A stretch of DNA of 64,000 bases from Sepiola atlantica (GCA_963556195.1 OY744517.1:79484214-79548213); one strand, 5' to 3'. Shown: positions 21,836-31,479, numbered from the stretch's first letter. Numbers and translations are program-made. The notes: generated from the letters alone by a model not told the origin.

Positions 21836-22071
21836 CATTCTAATTAATGAAGAAGATGACACGGTGTTTGATGGGGGAGTGTTAGTAGTTTTTTTGTGTG
21901 TGAGTGAAAGTTACTCCTACCTCCTCTAAGTATGTTTGTTTTGTGAGAGTAACTTAGGTAGGATGTAATGTATGAAGTTATGTAATTGAATGAAAATGAT
22001 TGATAATTTCCAGAAACACGCATCAGTTAGTGGCATAAAGCCTGATCATGTTGGAATTTTATGCAGTGGCC

Positions 22072-22463
22072 ATACTATTACTTCTATATCTGAAGCCGAG
22101 CTATTACTATCTTTTAATGCTCAGTTCAGTTTACTATACTATTTCAGACTAATGTACTATTTTCAATGCTCAATTACAGATGGGGGCTTTGTAGTATCTG
22201 TTCTGTTATCATGGAACCATCCTCCCAGACATTAGCTCTTCCTTTGGGTGGGGGTAGTGTAACATATGTTCATTCGTCATTATACCATCCTCCCAGGCAT
22301 TATCATTTTTTGGGGGGAGAGGGCAGTGTAATATATGTTCATTCGTCATTATACCATCCTCCCAGGCATTATCATTTTTGGGGGGAGAGGGAAGTGTAAT
22401 ACATGTTCATTCGTCATATATACTAGCAAAATATGCGACCGATAGGAAGCATATAATTACTAG
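22072..22463 (+). mobile_element. Helitron-like element with internal minisatellite, upstream copy
   Basis: Contains two to three units of about 84 bp (CATTCGTCATTATACCATCC then TCCCAGGCATTATC) and ends with the hairpin GCAAAATATGC...GCATATAATT and then ACTAG at 22463. The next base begins another element. The 5' end is unclear. Confidence 0.55.
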
Positions 22464-23156
22464 TCTATTACTAATGGAGATTTGGTATCTGTTTGCCTGA
22501 AGCTGAAACTATACTTTCTATTAATGTAGTGTTGTACTATCTTTCAATGCTCAATTCAGTTTACTTCGTACTAATGTAGTTTCAGTGCTTAAGTCAGGGA
22601 GGGGGTAAGTGTAGTATCTGTTTTCCTATCATGAGACCATCCTTCCAGGCATTACCTTTTTCTTTGAGGGCGGGTAGTGTAGTATATTTTCGTTCGGCCT
22701 GATACCATCCTCCAGGGCATTACCTCCTCCTGTTTTTAGGGGGAGATGGTGTAGTATCTATTCTGTGGTCATGATACCACTCTCCCAGGCATTTTTGAAG
22801 GGAGGGGGTAGTGTATTATCTGCTCTATTGTCATGAGATCATACCCCCAGGCATTACCTCTTTCTTGGGGAGGGGTCAAGTATACGTTCGTTCGTCAGGA
22901 TAAAATAATAATAATAATAATAAAATAATAATGATAATAATAAGGATAATGATAATAATAAGGATAATAATAATAATGATAATAATAATAATAATAATAA
23001 TAATAAGTATAACATAGAAGTAAAGAGACTTATTATTTTTAGTTATGCAAGAAGAACGTCTAAACAGATATGTAACAATTTATGAATTTTTGAATGATAT
23101 CAACGTAGAAAAATAGTGCTAGTGATTGTGACCCAACGGGCAACAGGTACGTCTAG
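22464..23156 (+). mobile_element. Helitron-like element, TC...CTAG, with minisatellite and AAT repeat
   Basis: Starts TCTATTACTAATGGAGATTT at 22464, carries five or so degenerate units ending in a G-rich GGGGGAG stretch, an AAT/GAT tract at 22903-23010, and the tail GTGACCCAACGGGCAACAGG then TACGTCTAG ending at 23156, before T. The TC start, hairpin and CTAG end fit a non-autonomous Helitron. It has no coding capacity. A sister with the same start lies at 54841. Confidence 0.6.
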
Positions 23157-23164
23157 TATCGGAT

Positions 23165-23210
23165 ATATATCTATCTATCTATCTATCTATCTCTATATAT
23201 ATATACATTC
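23165..23210. repeat. ATCT/TA microsatellite
   Basis: TATC tetranucleotide units followed by TA repeats. Confidence 0.9.
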
Positions 23211-23271
23211 ACATACCAAATATACAAAAGAACATCTAGTATCTTACCATGTAAGGTTTTAGTTTATTTGT

Positions 23272-23640
23272 GGTAAAATTAAATTATGTCACCTAGTGGC
23301 CGCTATTCCGAATTCATAACTGTAAGCTGCCATTAATAGACTGTTTCTCTTGCATCAAACGGTCATAATTTTTTAAAAAGTCACATAAAATCTTTTGCAG
23401 ATAAAATTTTATAATTAAAATTTATAAAGATTTTCTGGTATTATCTTTTTTAATGAAAATTAAATACTGAAAACCAAATAATTCGAATCTAAAAAAAATC
23501 GTGTGCAATAATTTTCATCCGTTTGAAACGGTCTAAATTAACTTTATGACCGTTTGGTACGAGAGAAACAGTTTATTGATGTTGGGTTAGGGTTATGAAT
23601 TCGGAATAGCGGCCACAAGGTGAAATAATTCAATTTTACC
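23272..23640. mobile_element. MITE with long inverted arms and 8-bp target duplication
   Basis: The left end GGTAAAATTAAATTATGTCAC and the inverse of the right end GTGAAATAATTCAATTTTACC match over about 100 bp of arm (including GTGGCCGCTATTCCGAATTC). The flanks are TTATTTGT at 23264-23271 and the same 8 bp at 23641-23648. An 8-bp duplication suggests hAT-type transposition. 369 bp, no open frame. Confidence 0.85.
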
Positions 23641-23698
23641 TTATTTGTTATATCACAAAATATACATTCGACAAGTTGAGATATTGTTGTTAGTCAAT

Positions 23699-23990
23699 TT
23701 AATTGCGTGTTACAGACTGTTCTCCTCATCTTGGTTGTTGTCACTTTTTCACAATGTTTCGAACTTGTACTTTTCTGCTTTCTCTGCTGCCGTTTGAAGT
23801 AGTCCCGAACATTCTGGTAAGTTTGAATTAAACTCTTTATTTAATCCACTGAAGCAGACTGCATTCCATGCCTTTTAGTTATCTAGCATGGGTTCATTAG
23901 TTCTTACGTTCCTTCACTAGGGATTGAACTTGCAACCTGTAGGTATAATTCACTCTACACCTGTTTCCACTTGTGATACTAGAGGATTAT
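23699..23990 (-). mobile_element. tRNA-headed SINE with GAAACGTT motif, minus copy
   Basis: Minus strand: box-B-like AGTTCAATCC, a body with GTGGATTAAATAAAG, a decayed GAAACATTGTGAAAAAGTG and CAACCAAGATGAGGAGAAC. It lies head to head with the plus copy at 24070-24440. Confidence 0.6.
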
Positions 23991-24069
23991 TAGCAGAAAC
24001 AAACAGCACATATCACTAAATATATGACAACAAAAGCCTCGTATTATTTGGATTATTTTTACTCCTAAT

Positions 24070-24440
24070 CTCATCTTGGTTGGACATGCGGCGCAACGGA
24101 TAAAGCCATTGATTAACAATCAGTTTTTAGTGACATTCTTCTGGAGGTTGAAGGTTCAATCTTTACTACAGGCGATAATAACTAAGAATAAGATAATAAT
24201 TGATTAACACGTTTACCTGATCATGGTTGACAGAACGAGAACAATCTACCCCCATGGATTAAATAAAGGGTTCAGTTCGAAATTCCGCATAGTTTTCCAA
24301 GTTCGACATAAAGATTCCTAAGTTCGAAAAGATGAACCGGAAAAAGGTCGAAGACTACATTGGCCGAAACATTGTGAAAATAACAACTAAGATAAGAATA
24401 GTAGCCCGGATAAGACAAATAATAATAATTATCAATCCTC
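24070..24440 (+). mobile_element. tRNA-headed SINE with GAAACGTT motif, plus copy
   Basis: Box A GCGGCGCAACGGATAAAG at 24088-24105, box B GGTTCAATCT at 24153-24162, body with CATGGATTAAATAAAGGG, then AAAGGTCG...TTGGCCGAAACATTGTG at 24325-24375 and the tail ACTAAGATAAGAATAGTAGC. It is the most complete copy of the family, but the CUGANGA strand is decayed. Confidence 0.75.
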
Positions 24441-24559
24441 ATCGCAAACATTTTGAAACACAATAACAAAAGCCTCTTCCTGCTTCCTTTGGCCAAGGAG
24501 TTGACTTAACTATTTGTCAATATTTAATACATAATCTTAACTGCTTCTTCTTTCGTTTG

Positions 24560-24914
24560 CTTCACAGCATCTCACTGTTAGATCACCAGCTCGGTTGAGA
24601 AAAGCCATGCTAATGTTTTGTTGTCTAGCACAGCGATGCCAGCTTCACCGTTGGGTGGTCGATATTTAAGGCATGACTCGATGATGTGGTCTACTGTCTG
24701 TTCAGAGTGACCACAGTCACAGACAGCCGAGTCCCTGAGTCCCCATCCTTTCATGGTTGCGGCGAAACGGCCGACACCTGTCTTGAGGCGGTTGAGCATT
24801 GTCCACTACCGGCGAGGGAGGTCCATGCCTGGTAGGTTATCCGAGTCCTCCACAAATCTGTGCAACCTTGATTTATCTGCTGCCTGCCATTCCTCCGTCC
24901 AGCAACGTTTCATC
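24560..24914 (-). pseudogene. LINE ORF2 C-terminal zinc-finger tail
   Basis: Minus-strand frame: KRCWTEEWQAADKSRLHRF, then PGMDLPRRQWTMLNRLKTG, VGRFAATMKGWGLRDSAVC and DCGHSEQTVDHIIESC. The C-x-C-x7-H-x4-C finger and LNR.RTG.GR motif are typical of the end of jockey/CR1-group LINE proteins. No RT is attached. The frame is open from 24799 and by extension from 24914. Confidence 0.85.
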
Positions 24915-24944
24915 TTAACTGCTCATCCGCCTACATTGACAATT

Positions 24945-25735
24945 TAAAAAAAATTCTTAGCACTGCCCTTCTTCATTTAATTTCAAGATTTTGGAATCTA
25001 TTCATATCAATATAAGACAGCCATTTTTATGTAGATAAAAGTACTTTCTTTTTTATTTGAGACTTTTTAAAGACTTTGAACATTCCAGCATTATTTAAAT
25101 AATATTTTTTTCCTTTTCTTTCTTCCTCTGTTCTTTCTTTCTGAACATTTTATCAGCAGCGTCTCTTCATACGTTACTTTAAAAGTCGTCATTTTTTCAG
25201 TTCTTCACTGGCATCCATGCTTATAAAAATATTTCTGATTTTTGTTTATTTCTTTCTGCCTGACTTTTGTCTATTTATTTTTAGAATTTAACTCGTTATT
25301 GTGTGTTAAGCGGCTCATTTGGCAATATGGTTACCAAGGTCAGCTTAGTATAATAACCCTCTGCAAAAAGAAATAGATACAAAATAGCTCGCATTATAAG
25401 ATGACGGTAAGTTGAGCAATCCATCGAAAGTGGTGACGTCCTCTTCTGCATTTCAGTGTAGTAGCCAATGAAAAAGGAGCCTTCGGATCGCCTCTGACTA
25501 CGGTCGATTAAAAAAAAATTGGGGTTTATTATTCTCTGATGAGGGCCCATGAAATAAATTTATCATAAGTTTATAAATATAAAAAAAATTCTGTATTTAA
25601 TAAATTATTAAAGAATAAAATTTTGAATTCTTATAAGTGTTTCATAACGAGGGCCATGTTTGAGTGGAAAAGTTTGAGTGACACTTAAGGATCAAAGGTG
25701 ACCCCCCGAACGGAAGTCGACGAAATCAACATAAG
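24945..25735. other. No recognisable gene
   Basis: An 84-codon minus-strand frame (25550-25296) has no motif I recognise. The rest is AT-rich. Confidence 0.5.
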
Positions 25736-25932
25736 GGTCAGAGATGACCTAAATGCGGAAGTCGATAAGACCACATGACTTCCGGACGGGGATTTTCTGT
25801 CTCTTTTGCTGGTGAGACTTCAAGCAGAATAGACGAGTCTGAGTACTGTCCTTAATAGGGGGGGGGGGGCAGCGTGCACAGTTTGGCTGGTTGTAGCGAG
25901 CCGAGCTAGCCGTCTATCTATCTATCTGTCTT

Positions 25933-26017
<85 letters not shown>

Positions 26018-26190
26018 TTCTATCTCTCTATCTCTCTCTCATGCCCATGAAAGTAACCTGTCTCTCTGATGTTTTTTTTCTGCGACTGTTCTTCTCTTTG
26101 TAATAAACCTTTTTTTTTATAAACATCGGTGTCCGAGTGAGTTTATCAGCAGACGAAGTGAACCTGGGTTCACGATGACGATAGTGTTAT
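25735..26190 (+). mobile_element. LTR-like repeat with internal CT and TA tracts
   Basis: CTTCCGGACGGGGATTTTCT, a TCTATC/CT microsatellite (25915-25967), a TA tract (25968-26014), then an AATAAA polyadenylation signal at 26102-26107 followed by ATAAACATCGGTGTCCGAG. The same order occurs inverted at 63170-64000, and partly at 50500-51000. No TG...CA ends or duplications were confirmed, so solo LTR is an inference. Confidence 0.5.
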
Positions 26191-26754
26191 CGGTGAGTGG
26201 AAATTCGACATAAGCGTTTATATTGAAAATTGTCAAGAATTGATTTTTGCTGTTCAAGAGCCATCTTTGGGAAATAAAGCAGAGAACTGATCAATTACCG
26301 AGATTTTGTAGAGCGTTTAGAAAAGGTAATTATTTAGGTTGTTGCATCACCACCTGAATATAGATCAACACAAAGAACTGAAGAAACACGAAATGGGTAT
26401 TTTCTTCTGAACTAACATCATTCACTTTCGCAACAAGCCTTTTATTTTTAGATCCAGAACATGAGAAATAGAAACATCCTGTCACCCTCTCCTCATCCCC
26501 CCAGACACATGCGCTCTTTTCATCAAGAACTGTTTTAAATGTTGCTCTCAACTTTTAGCATGACATTAAATGTGCTCCGAGTCACAATATACAATAGAAT
26601 GCAGATGCAAAAATTCAATGGGAGATGCTGAACGGGAAGAAGGGATGCTTGTGTCATTTGAAGCAATCCAGCTTTTGTCTCCATTGCTTTAATAGTGAGA
26701 AGAATTAAAAGAGGGAAAATGTGCACTTGTGTGTATGTTGTGTGTGCACGCGCG

Positions 26755-26782
26755 ACTGTATGTGCGTGTGCATGTGTGTGTG

Positions 26783-26816
<34 letters not shown>

Positions 26817-26830
26817 TGTGCATGTCTATG
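26755..26830. repeat. GT/GA microsatellite
   Basis: TG-rich tract followed by a GA tract and more TG. Flanking sequence 26190-27540 shows only A-rich direct repeats (AAAATGAAAAATAAAATC at 26986 and 27055). Confidence 0.9.
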
Positions 26831-27548
26831 TGTGTTCGAAGTTAACTTCTGTCAACACGGGTGTACGTCTCGAAAGACAGGAAATTAGGAGATGAGTATC
26901 TGAGGCCTGTGTTTCTTTGGTGATTTTGAAGAGTGCAGTGTGTCACTTTCAATGGAGAGAGAACAAATGCAGATGAGGGAATTAAAATGAAAAATAAAAT
27001 CACCCCCCCCCCCCATTCTTCCCCCTAAAAAAAAAAAAAATTTGAATAAAAATTAAAATGAAAAATAAAATCTTGAAAACAAAACTCGGAATGAAATATA
27101 AAACAGAGTCATTTTTAAGTCGGACTGATTTTTATCTTTCAAAATTTTAAAGAAAAAGAAAATACCTTTTTTTTCTTCATCCTAGAAATTTAGTCTGAAG
27201 ATGAAACAAATTTATTTAAAAAAAAAAATTTTCTTCCTTGTATAAGAATCCCCTATTCCAGTTAAACCCAACTTCTACAAAAAAAAAACAGCAATAAAAG
27301 TGTCTCTCCACAAAAAAAATCACTAGTACCTATTTCCATGAGCTTTTACAACTGCAATGAATGTTATCCTCACAGAGTGCCCTGTGTTTTCAACCATGTT
27401 CATTTCTAAGTTAAGATTACACCCAACATTAGAGCATTGGTTAGGGTTCGGGTTAGCAAGCTTATTTTCCTGGTCCTCCTTCGTAGAAGATGCAAGTCGC
27501 ATAATGCTTTACCAACACAAACTGAGTTCAAATTTCCTTGGCTCTATT

Positions 27549-27602
27549 TACATTATATAAATTAGCAATAATATGCTCCCTCCGTTCCCCTATTTTTGCT
27601 AG
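27549..27602 (+). mobile_element. Helitron-like terminal hairpin
   Basis: TTAGCAATAATATGC...TATTTTTGCTAG followed by TATA. Similar hairpins occur at 22424-22463, 55228-55268 and 58506-58545; here only the terminus is present, and the pairing is decayed. Confidence 0.4.
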
Positions 27603-27603
27603 T

Positions 27604-27628
27604 ATATATATATATATATATATGACCC

Positions 27629-27697
<69 letters not shown>

Positions 27698-27719
27698 CCC
27701 TTATATATATATATATATA
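27604..27719. repeat. TA microsatellite, host of the mariner insertion
   Basis: Two GACCCTT interruptions in a long TA tract. It continues at 28992-29014 on the far side of the mariner element. Confidence 0.95.
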
Positions 27720-28991
27720 CAGGGTCGGGCAGATAAATTGGAACTAATTTAAAATGCTAATATCTTTTTTATTTTTGATCATATGATAACGGTTTTTTTT
27801 ACTAAGGATCCTTAAACACTTTATTGCAAGATAGCATAATTATATTTACTCAAATTTGTTTTAATATGGCGGAATAAGCACGAAGAATAACTATATGCGA
27901 AATGAGTTCTCCTTCGGACATTGTTAAGAGCACTGGCTATGCAAAAACGACTGTCTATCGGGTTGTGGCTAATTTCGATGTCGAGTGTAAGGTTGAGAGA
28001 AGTCGGCACAGTACTCGTAGTGATCGAAAGCGTGCAAACACTTTCCTGGTGGGGCTAAAAAGGTCGATAAAGGCAGACCCAAGTCAGTCGATGTCGAAAC
28101 TGGCAAAAAAACGCAATGTGAGTCGCAGAACTATCAGCAGAGCAATCAACGAAGACCTTGGGATGAAGTCCTACGTTAGGAGACGCCATAATCTCCTCAC
28201 TGCCCGTTCAAAAGCTATCAGAGTTGAAAGATGCCCCAAGCTTATCAACCATCTGAAACACAAAGGAGGACATGTGCGCATTTTTATTGATGAGAAAAAG
28301 TTCATCGTGGATGAGGTTCCAAATCGCCAGAACACTCGAGTTATTGCCCGTGACCCTTCGGAAGTTCCTCCTGTGATGCAGAGCAAAAATCCTGCTTCTG
28401 TTATGGTTTTTGCAGCCGTGGCAAGTGATGGAAAGGTGAAGCCTCCTCATTTCATCGAAGCGGGTCTTAAAATCAACACAGCGGAGTATTTGAACATTCT
28501 TAATAATGTTTTATTGCCTTGGATCCGTAGAAACTACAACCCTACGAAAGTCATGCTTATCCAAGACTCGGCACCAGTGCATGGATACAGGAAAGTCCAA
28601 GATTTCATGAAGGAGAATCTTCCCTTGTTTATTCCGAAGGATATTTGGCCCAGCAGCTCTCCAGATCTAAATGTTTGCGACTATTATCTATTCGGCGTCG
28701 TCGTGGGACAGACTAATGTCAATCCACACCCAAATACAAACTCATTGAAGACAGCCATTCAACGAGCATTTCGCAATCTCGATCCCAATAAAATAAAGAG
28801 GAGCTGTTCACGCGTTCGTCAAAGAATCTCCAAAATAAGTGATGGAAAGGGTGCTCATATTGAATAATTTTGTTCAATAGACTGTAATAATTAAATAAAT
28901 AAATGTTAAAATGATATCTTTCCATATTTAATCCTTTAAATTATGAATTTTGTAAAAATAAAAAAAGTACCAATTTAGCTGCCCGACCCTG
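27720..28991 (+). mobile_element. Tc1/mariner element, DD37D type
   Basis: The terminal inverted repeats are CAGGGTCGGGCAGATAAATT at 27720 and, inverted, CAGGGTCGGGCAGCTAAATT ending at 28991 (about 26 bp with two mismatches). TA duplications lie at 27718-27719 and 28992-28993. Length is 1272 bp with one transposase frame. It is inserted in the TA tail of the hammerhead SINE at 29011-29143. Confidence 0.95.
27902..28867 (+). CDS. Mariner-family transposase, probably 5' truncated by a stop
   Basis: 321-residue frame. It would bind the element's ends and cut and paste it into TA sites. There are two helix-turn-helix regions, at about residues 4-22 (PSDIVKSTGYAKTTVYRVV) and 72-88 (VSRRTISRAINEDLG). 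The catalytic residues are D130 (IFIDEKKF), D222 (MLIQDSAPVH) and D260 (SPDLNVCDYYLFG). The spacing between the last two is 37 residues, giving DD37D rather than the DD34D of classical mariner. An in-frame ATG at 27866 is followed by a TAA at 27875-27877, so the natural start seems lost and translation may begin at 27902, which still leaves the first helix-turn-helix almost whole. Otherwise intact. Activity is doubtful. Confidence 0.9.
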   Translation: MSSPSDIVKSTGYAKTTVYRVVANFDVECKVERSRHSTRSDRKRANTFLVGLKRSIKADPSQSMSKLAKKRNVSRRTISRAINEDLGMKSYVRRRHNLLTARSKAIRVERCPKLINHLKHKGGHVRIFIDEKKFIVDEVPNRQNTRVIARDPSEVPPVMQSKNPASVMVFAAVASDGKVKPPHFIEAGLKINTAEYLNILNNVLLPWIRRNYNPTKVMLIQDSAPVHGYRKVQDFMKENLPLFIPKDIWPSSSPDLNVCDYYLFGVVVGQTNVNPHPNTNSLKTAIQRAFRNLDPNKIKRSCSRVRQRISKISDGKGAHIE

Positions 28992-29010
28992 TATATATAT
29001 ATATATATAT

Positions 29011-29143
29011 ATATAAATTTTATACGTACATAAAAGTAATCCACGTGTTTTTGGCTATCAGCCGTCATCAGCAAGGATCGAACTTTCGATATCAATGTCT
29101 ATAGTCTAGAGTTTTACCTCCGGACCATGACGCCTTGCCCAGA
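29011..29143 (-). mobile_element. tRNA-headed SINE with hammerhead motif
   Basis: Minus strand: a tRNA-like region with box A TGGTCCGGAGGTAAA from 29128 and box B AGTTCGATCC from 29084, 44 nt apart. An acceptor-like stem (GCAAGG near 29138 with CCTTGC at 29076-29071) runs straight into CTGATGA. After the ribozyme motif come about 30 nt and a TA tail. An inverted partial copy lies at 29262-29330. Confidence 0.7.
29041..29075 (-). ncRNA. Hammerhead ribozyme motif, core base mutated
   Basis: Minus strand: CTGATGA (29071-29065), then C, stem GGCT-GAT-AGCC, then AAAAAC where GAAAC is expected, then ACGTGG. The inverted sister at 29272-29283 keeps GAAACACGTGTC, so the ancestral motif had the correct core, a palindromic stem III and a GTC cleavage triplet. 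This copy has probably lost activity. Confidence 0.6.
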
Positions 29144-29175
29144 AATATGTACGATTTTTATCATCTAAATATTTA

Positions 29176-29465
29176 AGTTATGTATTTATGCGATTGCTTT
29201 TTATAGGTGTTCAGCTTTGTTTGTAGCTTTGTTTGTAGTGTTTCTATTTTTCACTTCCTAAGTGATAGCCAGAAACACGTGTCCATGGATTACTTTTATG
29301 TACGTATAAAATTGATAAAAAGTATATATCAACGAAAAATACGTCCTATAAAGTTAAAAGGCGACTAAAAATGCAATCGTATGCATTACTCTTTACCACT
29401 TAGGAAGTGAACAAAAATAGAAAAGCTGCAAACAAACCTGAACGCTACTATCACTTATAAAAATC
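29176..29465. repeat. Inverted repeat carrying a half hammerhead
   Basis: 29176-29277 (with GTTTGTAGTGTTTCTATTTT and TTCACTTCCTAAGTGATA) is mirrored at 29385-29465 (ACCACTTAGGAAGTGAAC). GATAGCCAGAAACACGTGTC at 29264-29283 is the 3' half of the hammerhead motif, in opposite orientation to 29041-29075. Confidence 0.65.
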
Positions 29466-29754
29466 AATTACATAAATACATAACATAACATATATATATA
29501 TATATTCTTTATTTTCTCCTCTTCTTTTCCAATGCTACTTCTATGTATATTTGATATATATGTATGTATATGTGTTATATATATGTTTCGATCACATTTA
29601 TGTGCATATATATATATATATTCATTTCTATTTTTTTTTTTTTGTTTTTTTTTTTGCATACCCTTTATCTCAACATGAACCCAACCACTATATATATTCC
29701 CCATAATTTACAGACTTTCTCGTCTTTTGTCATTTTTGTATTCTTCGTCCGCTC

Positions 29755-29849
29755 TTGACAAAGCCCACGTGAAATTTGGGCGAAACGTTGAGCGAAAAGG
29801 TCTTCCGCTTTTCCATTTTTAATTTCATACCGTCGGATTATTTTTATCC

Positions 29850-29850
<1 letters not shown>
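29755..29850 (+). repeat. GAAACGTT hairpin motif
   Basis: CTTGACAAAGCCC...TTTGGGCGAAACGTTGAG: a GCCC/GGGC stem followed by GAAACGTT. The arrangement parallels the hairpin of the SINE family at 61112-61260. It is followed by a TA tract at 29853-29883. Confidence 0.5.
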
Positions 29851-29886
<36 letters not shown>

Positions 29887-29902
29887 TATTAAATTATTAA
29901 TA

Positions 29903-29948
29903 CCTACAGACGCTAGCGTTTCAAGTTTATTGCTCTCATCAGTGCAGG
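29903..29948 (-). ncRNA. Hammerhead ribozyme motif (type I), complete
   Basis: Minus strand: helix I 5' strand CCTGCA (29948-29943), CTGATGA (29942-29936), helix II GAG...CTT around CAATAAA, GAAA (29922-29919), a palindromic stem III ACGCTAGCGT (29919-29910), the cleavage base C at 29909, then TGTAGG (29908-29903), which pairs with CCTGCA over six bases including one wobble. Every core base is present. Predicted cut is 3' of 29909. Helix II is short (three pairs, one wobble). Confidence 0.8.
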
Positions 29949-30048
29949 AAAGTAACAATTTCAGACGGTCGGGAGATGCGAACCCAGTTCACAGTCAGCC
30001 TAGAATCTGCAAGCAGTTGCCATATCCACTCGGCCAACAGAAACTGTC
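29903..30048 (-). mobile_element. tRNA-headed SINE with complete hammerhead
   Basis: Minus strand: box A TTGGCCGAGTGGATATGG near 30036 and box B GGGTTCGCATCTCC at 29985-29972, with acceptor-like GTTTC (30048) against GAAAT. About 20 nt later the complete hammerhead begins, and the element ends in a TA tract about 20 nt after the cut site. The body differs from the SINEs at 1803 and 29011. Confidence 0.75.
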
Positions 30049-30210
30049 ACGTAATTAAGGGAAATTAAGATCTATATGTACCTAGAAGCGGGCACAGATA
30101 GAAGACTAGTCGAGAGTGTTCGACGAACGTATTCGGCACTTTGCATTAGAGCTTTTTGACAATCTATTTTTAGCATCCCCGACAATGCTCAACTTTAATT
30201 TCTTAAAGGG

Positions 30211-30212
<2 letters not shown>

Positions 30213-30262
<50 letters not shown>
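30213..30262. repeat. TA microsatellite
   Basis: Long TA run between two unrelated repeats. Confidence 0.95.
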
Positions 30263-30264
<2 letters not shown>

Positions 30265-30309
30265 GTAAGTGTTGAGCTTGCTAATGAACAGCCGATCATG
30301 ACAATTTCT

Positions 30310-30505
30310 TGTTATCATATGCTACCTCCCTCCCCACAGGAGGAGGTAATGCCTTGGAGGATAGTATGATGACGAACGAACATATACTACACTACCCCCA
30401 CCAAAGGAGGGGGTAATGCCTGGGAAGATGATCTCATGACAACAGAATAGATACTAAACTACCCCCCTCCTAAATTGAGCATTGAAAGTTAGTACATTAG
30501 TACAT
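30310..30505 (-). mobile_element. Fragment of the Helitron-like minisatellite element
   Basis: Inverse of the units at 22190-22880 and 54940-55240: GGAGGAGGTAATGCCTTGGA, GACGAACGAACATATACTAC and CCTAAATTGAGCATTGAAAG. Confidence 0.7.
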
Positions 30506-30699
30506 TAATACAACCATTGTGCCGGTGAACGCGATGTTGTCTCACCATCCACCAGTCAAACTCTTTAACCCCTATCCTCGAGTGGTCTTTAGGCCTTGAT
30601 AAGCGATGACCTTTAATGTAAAAAAAAAAAAATATAGAAGTAATAATATAGTTTCGGCTTCAGACAGACAGATACAAAATTTACATTAGGAATAGATGT

Positions 30700-30930
30700 T
30701 TCAAACTCGGTTGTTTTCATGTTCATAACGTTTCGGCTGTTGTACTCTCCGGTCTTCATCAGATTCCTTTTGTCATAGTCAGTAACTGAACCCTTTATTT
30801 AATGAAACTATACTGCTTTCATTCCATATTCCATGGCGTTTTTTTTTATATCTTGTATCAAAAGTTCTTTCATCAGTGATTGAACACACAACCCTTAGGT
30901 AGAATTGATTTATAAACTTAATGTGTACTA
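30700..30930 (-). mobile_element. tRNA-headed SINE with GAAACGTT motif, minus copy of pair 2
   Basis: Minus strand: box-B-like TGTTCAATCAC, body with TTAAATAAAGGGTTCAG, then CTGATGA (30762-30756) and GAAACGTT (30734-30727). Head to head with 31075-31305. Confidence 0.65.
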
Positions 30931-30998
30931 TAAACATTTACCTATAAATATTTACTTATAAACATTTACTTATATTGTAACTGATTAGTTGTTGTTGT

Positions 30999-30999
<1 letters not shown>

Positions 31000-31032
<33 letters not shown>
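31000..31032. repeat. ACT trinucleotide repeat
   Basis: About 11 ACT triplets, followed by CAC/CAT triplets, at the centre of the inverted SINE pair. Confidence 0.95.
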
Positions 31033-31033
<1 letters not shown>

Positions 31034-31074
31034 TCACCACCACCACCATTACCATTACCATTACCAAGGAACTT

Positions 31075-31305
31075 AAGAAAAATTAACTGATACAAGATAT
31101 CTCAAAAAAGATAATGAATGTGGAATAAAAGCAATCTAGTCGAGTGGTTTAAATAAACGATGCAGCCCGAAATTCCCAGAATATTATGACTATAAAAAAA
31201 AACATCTGAAGAAGGTCGAAGAATAGAATGGCTGAAACGTTACTAAAATAACATCAGCCAAGGCACGGATAACAGTTCAAAACATGCAAATAATGTAAAT
31301 AACAA
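31075..31305 (+). mobile_element. SINE with GAAACGTT motif, plus copy of pair 2
   Basis: Body TTTAAATAAACGATGCAG, then CTGAAGA at 31206-31212, a GGTC...GGCT stem and GAAACGTT at 31234-31241, then a tail with CAGCCAAGGCACGG. The tRNA head is not recognisable. Confidence 0.65.
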
Positions 31306-31479
31306 TACTTCAGCATAATAATATATCCAAATCGATATGCGATAATACTATCGTCTACAATGGTATGAATCACCCCCTTCCATAGGCTATGATTAAAATA
31401 ACCTTGGATCTTCAATAGGTCATTTATTGTAATAGAAAAGCGTTATTAAAACCTGATACAATGCAATAGGTAATGAATA

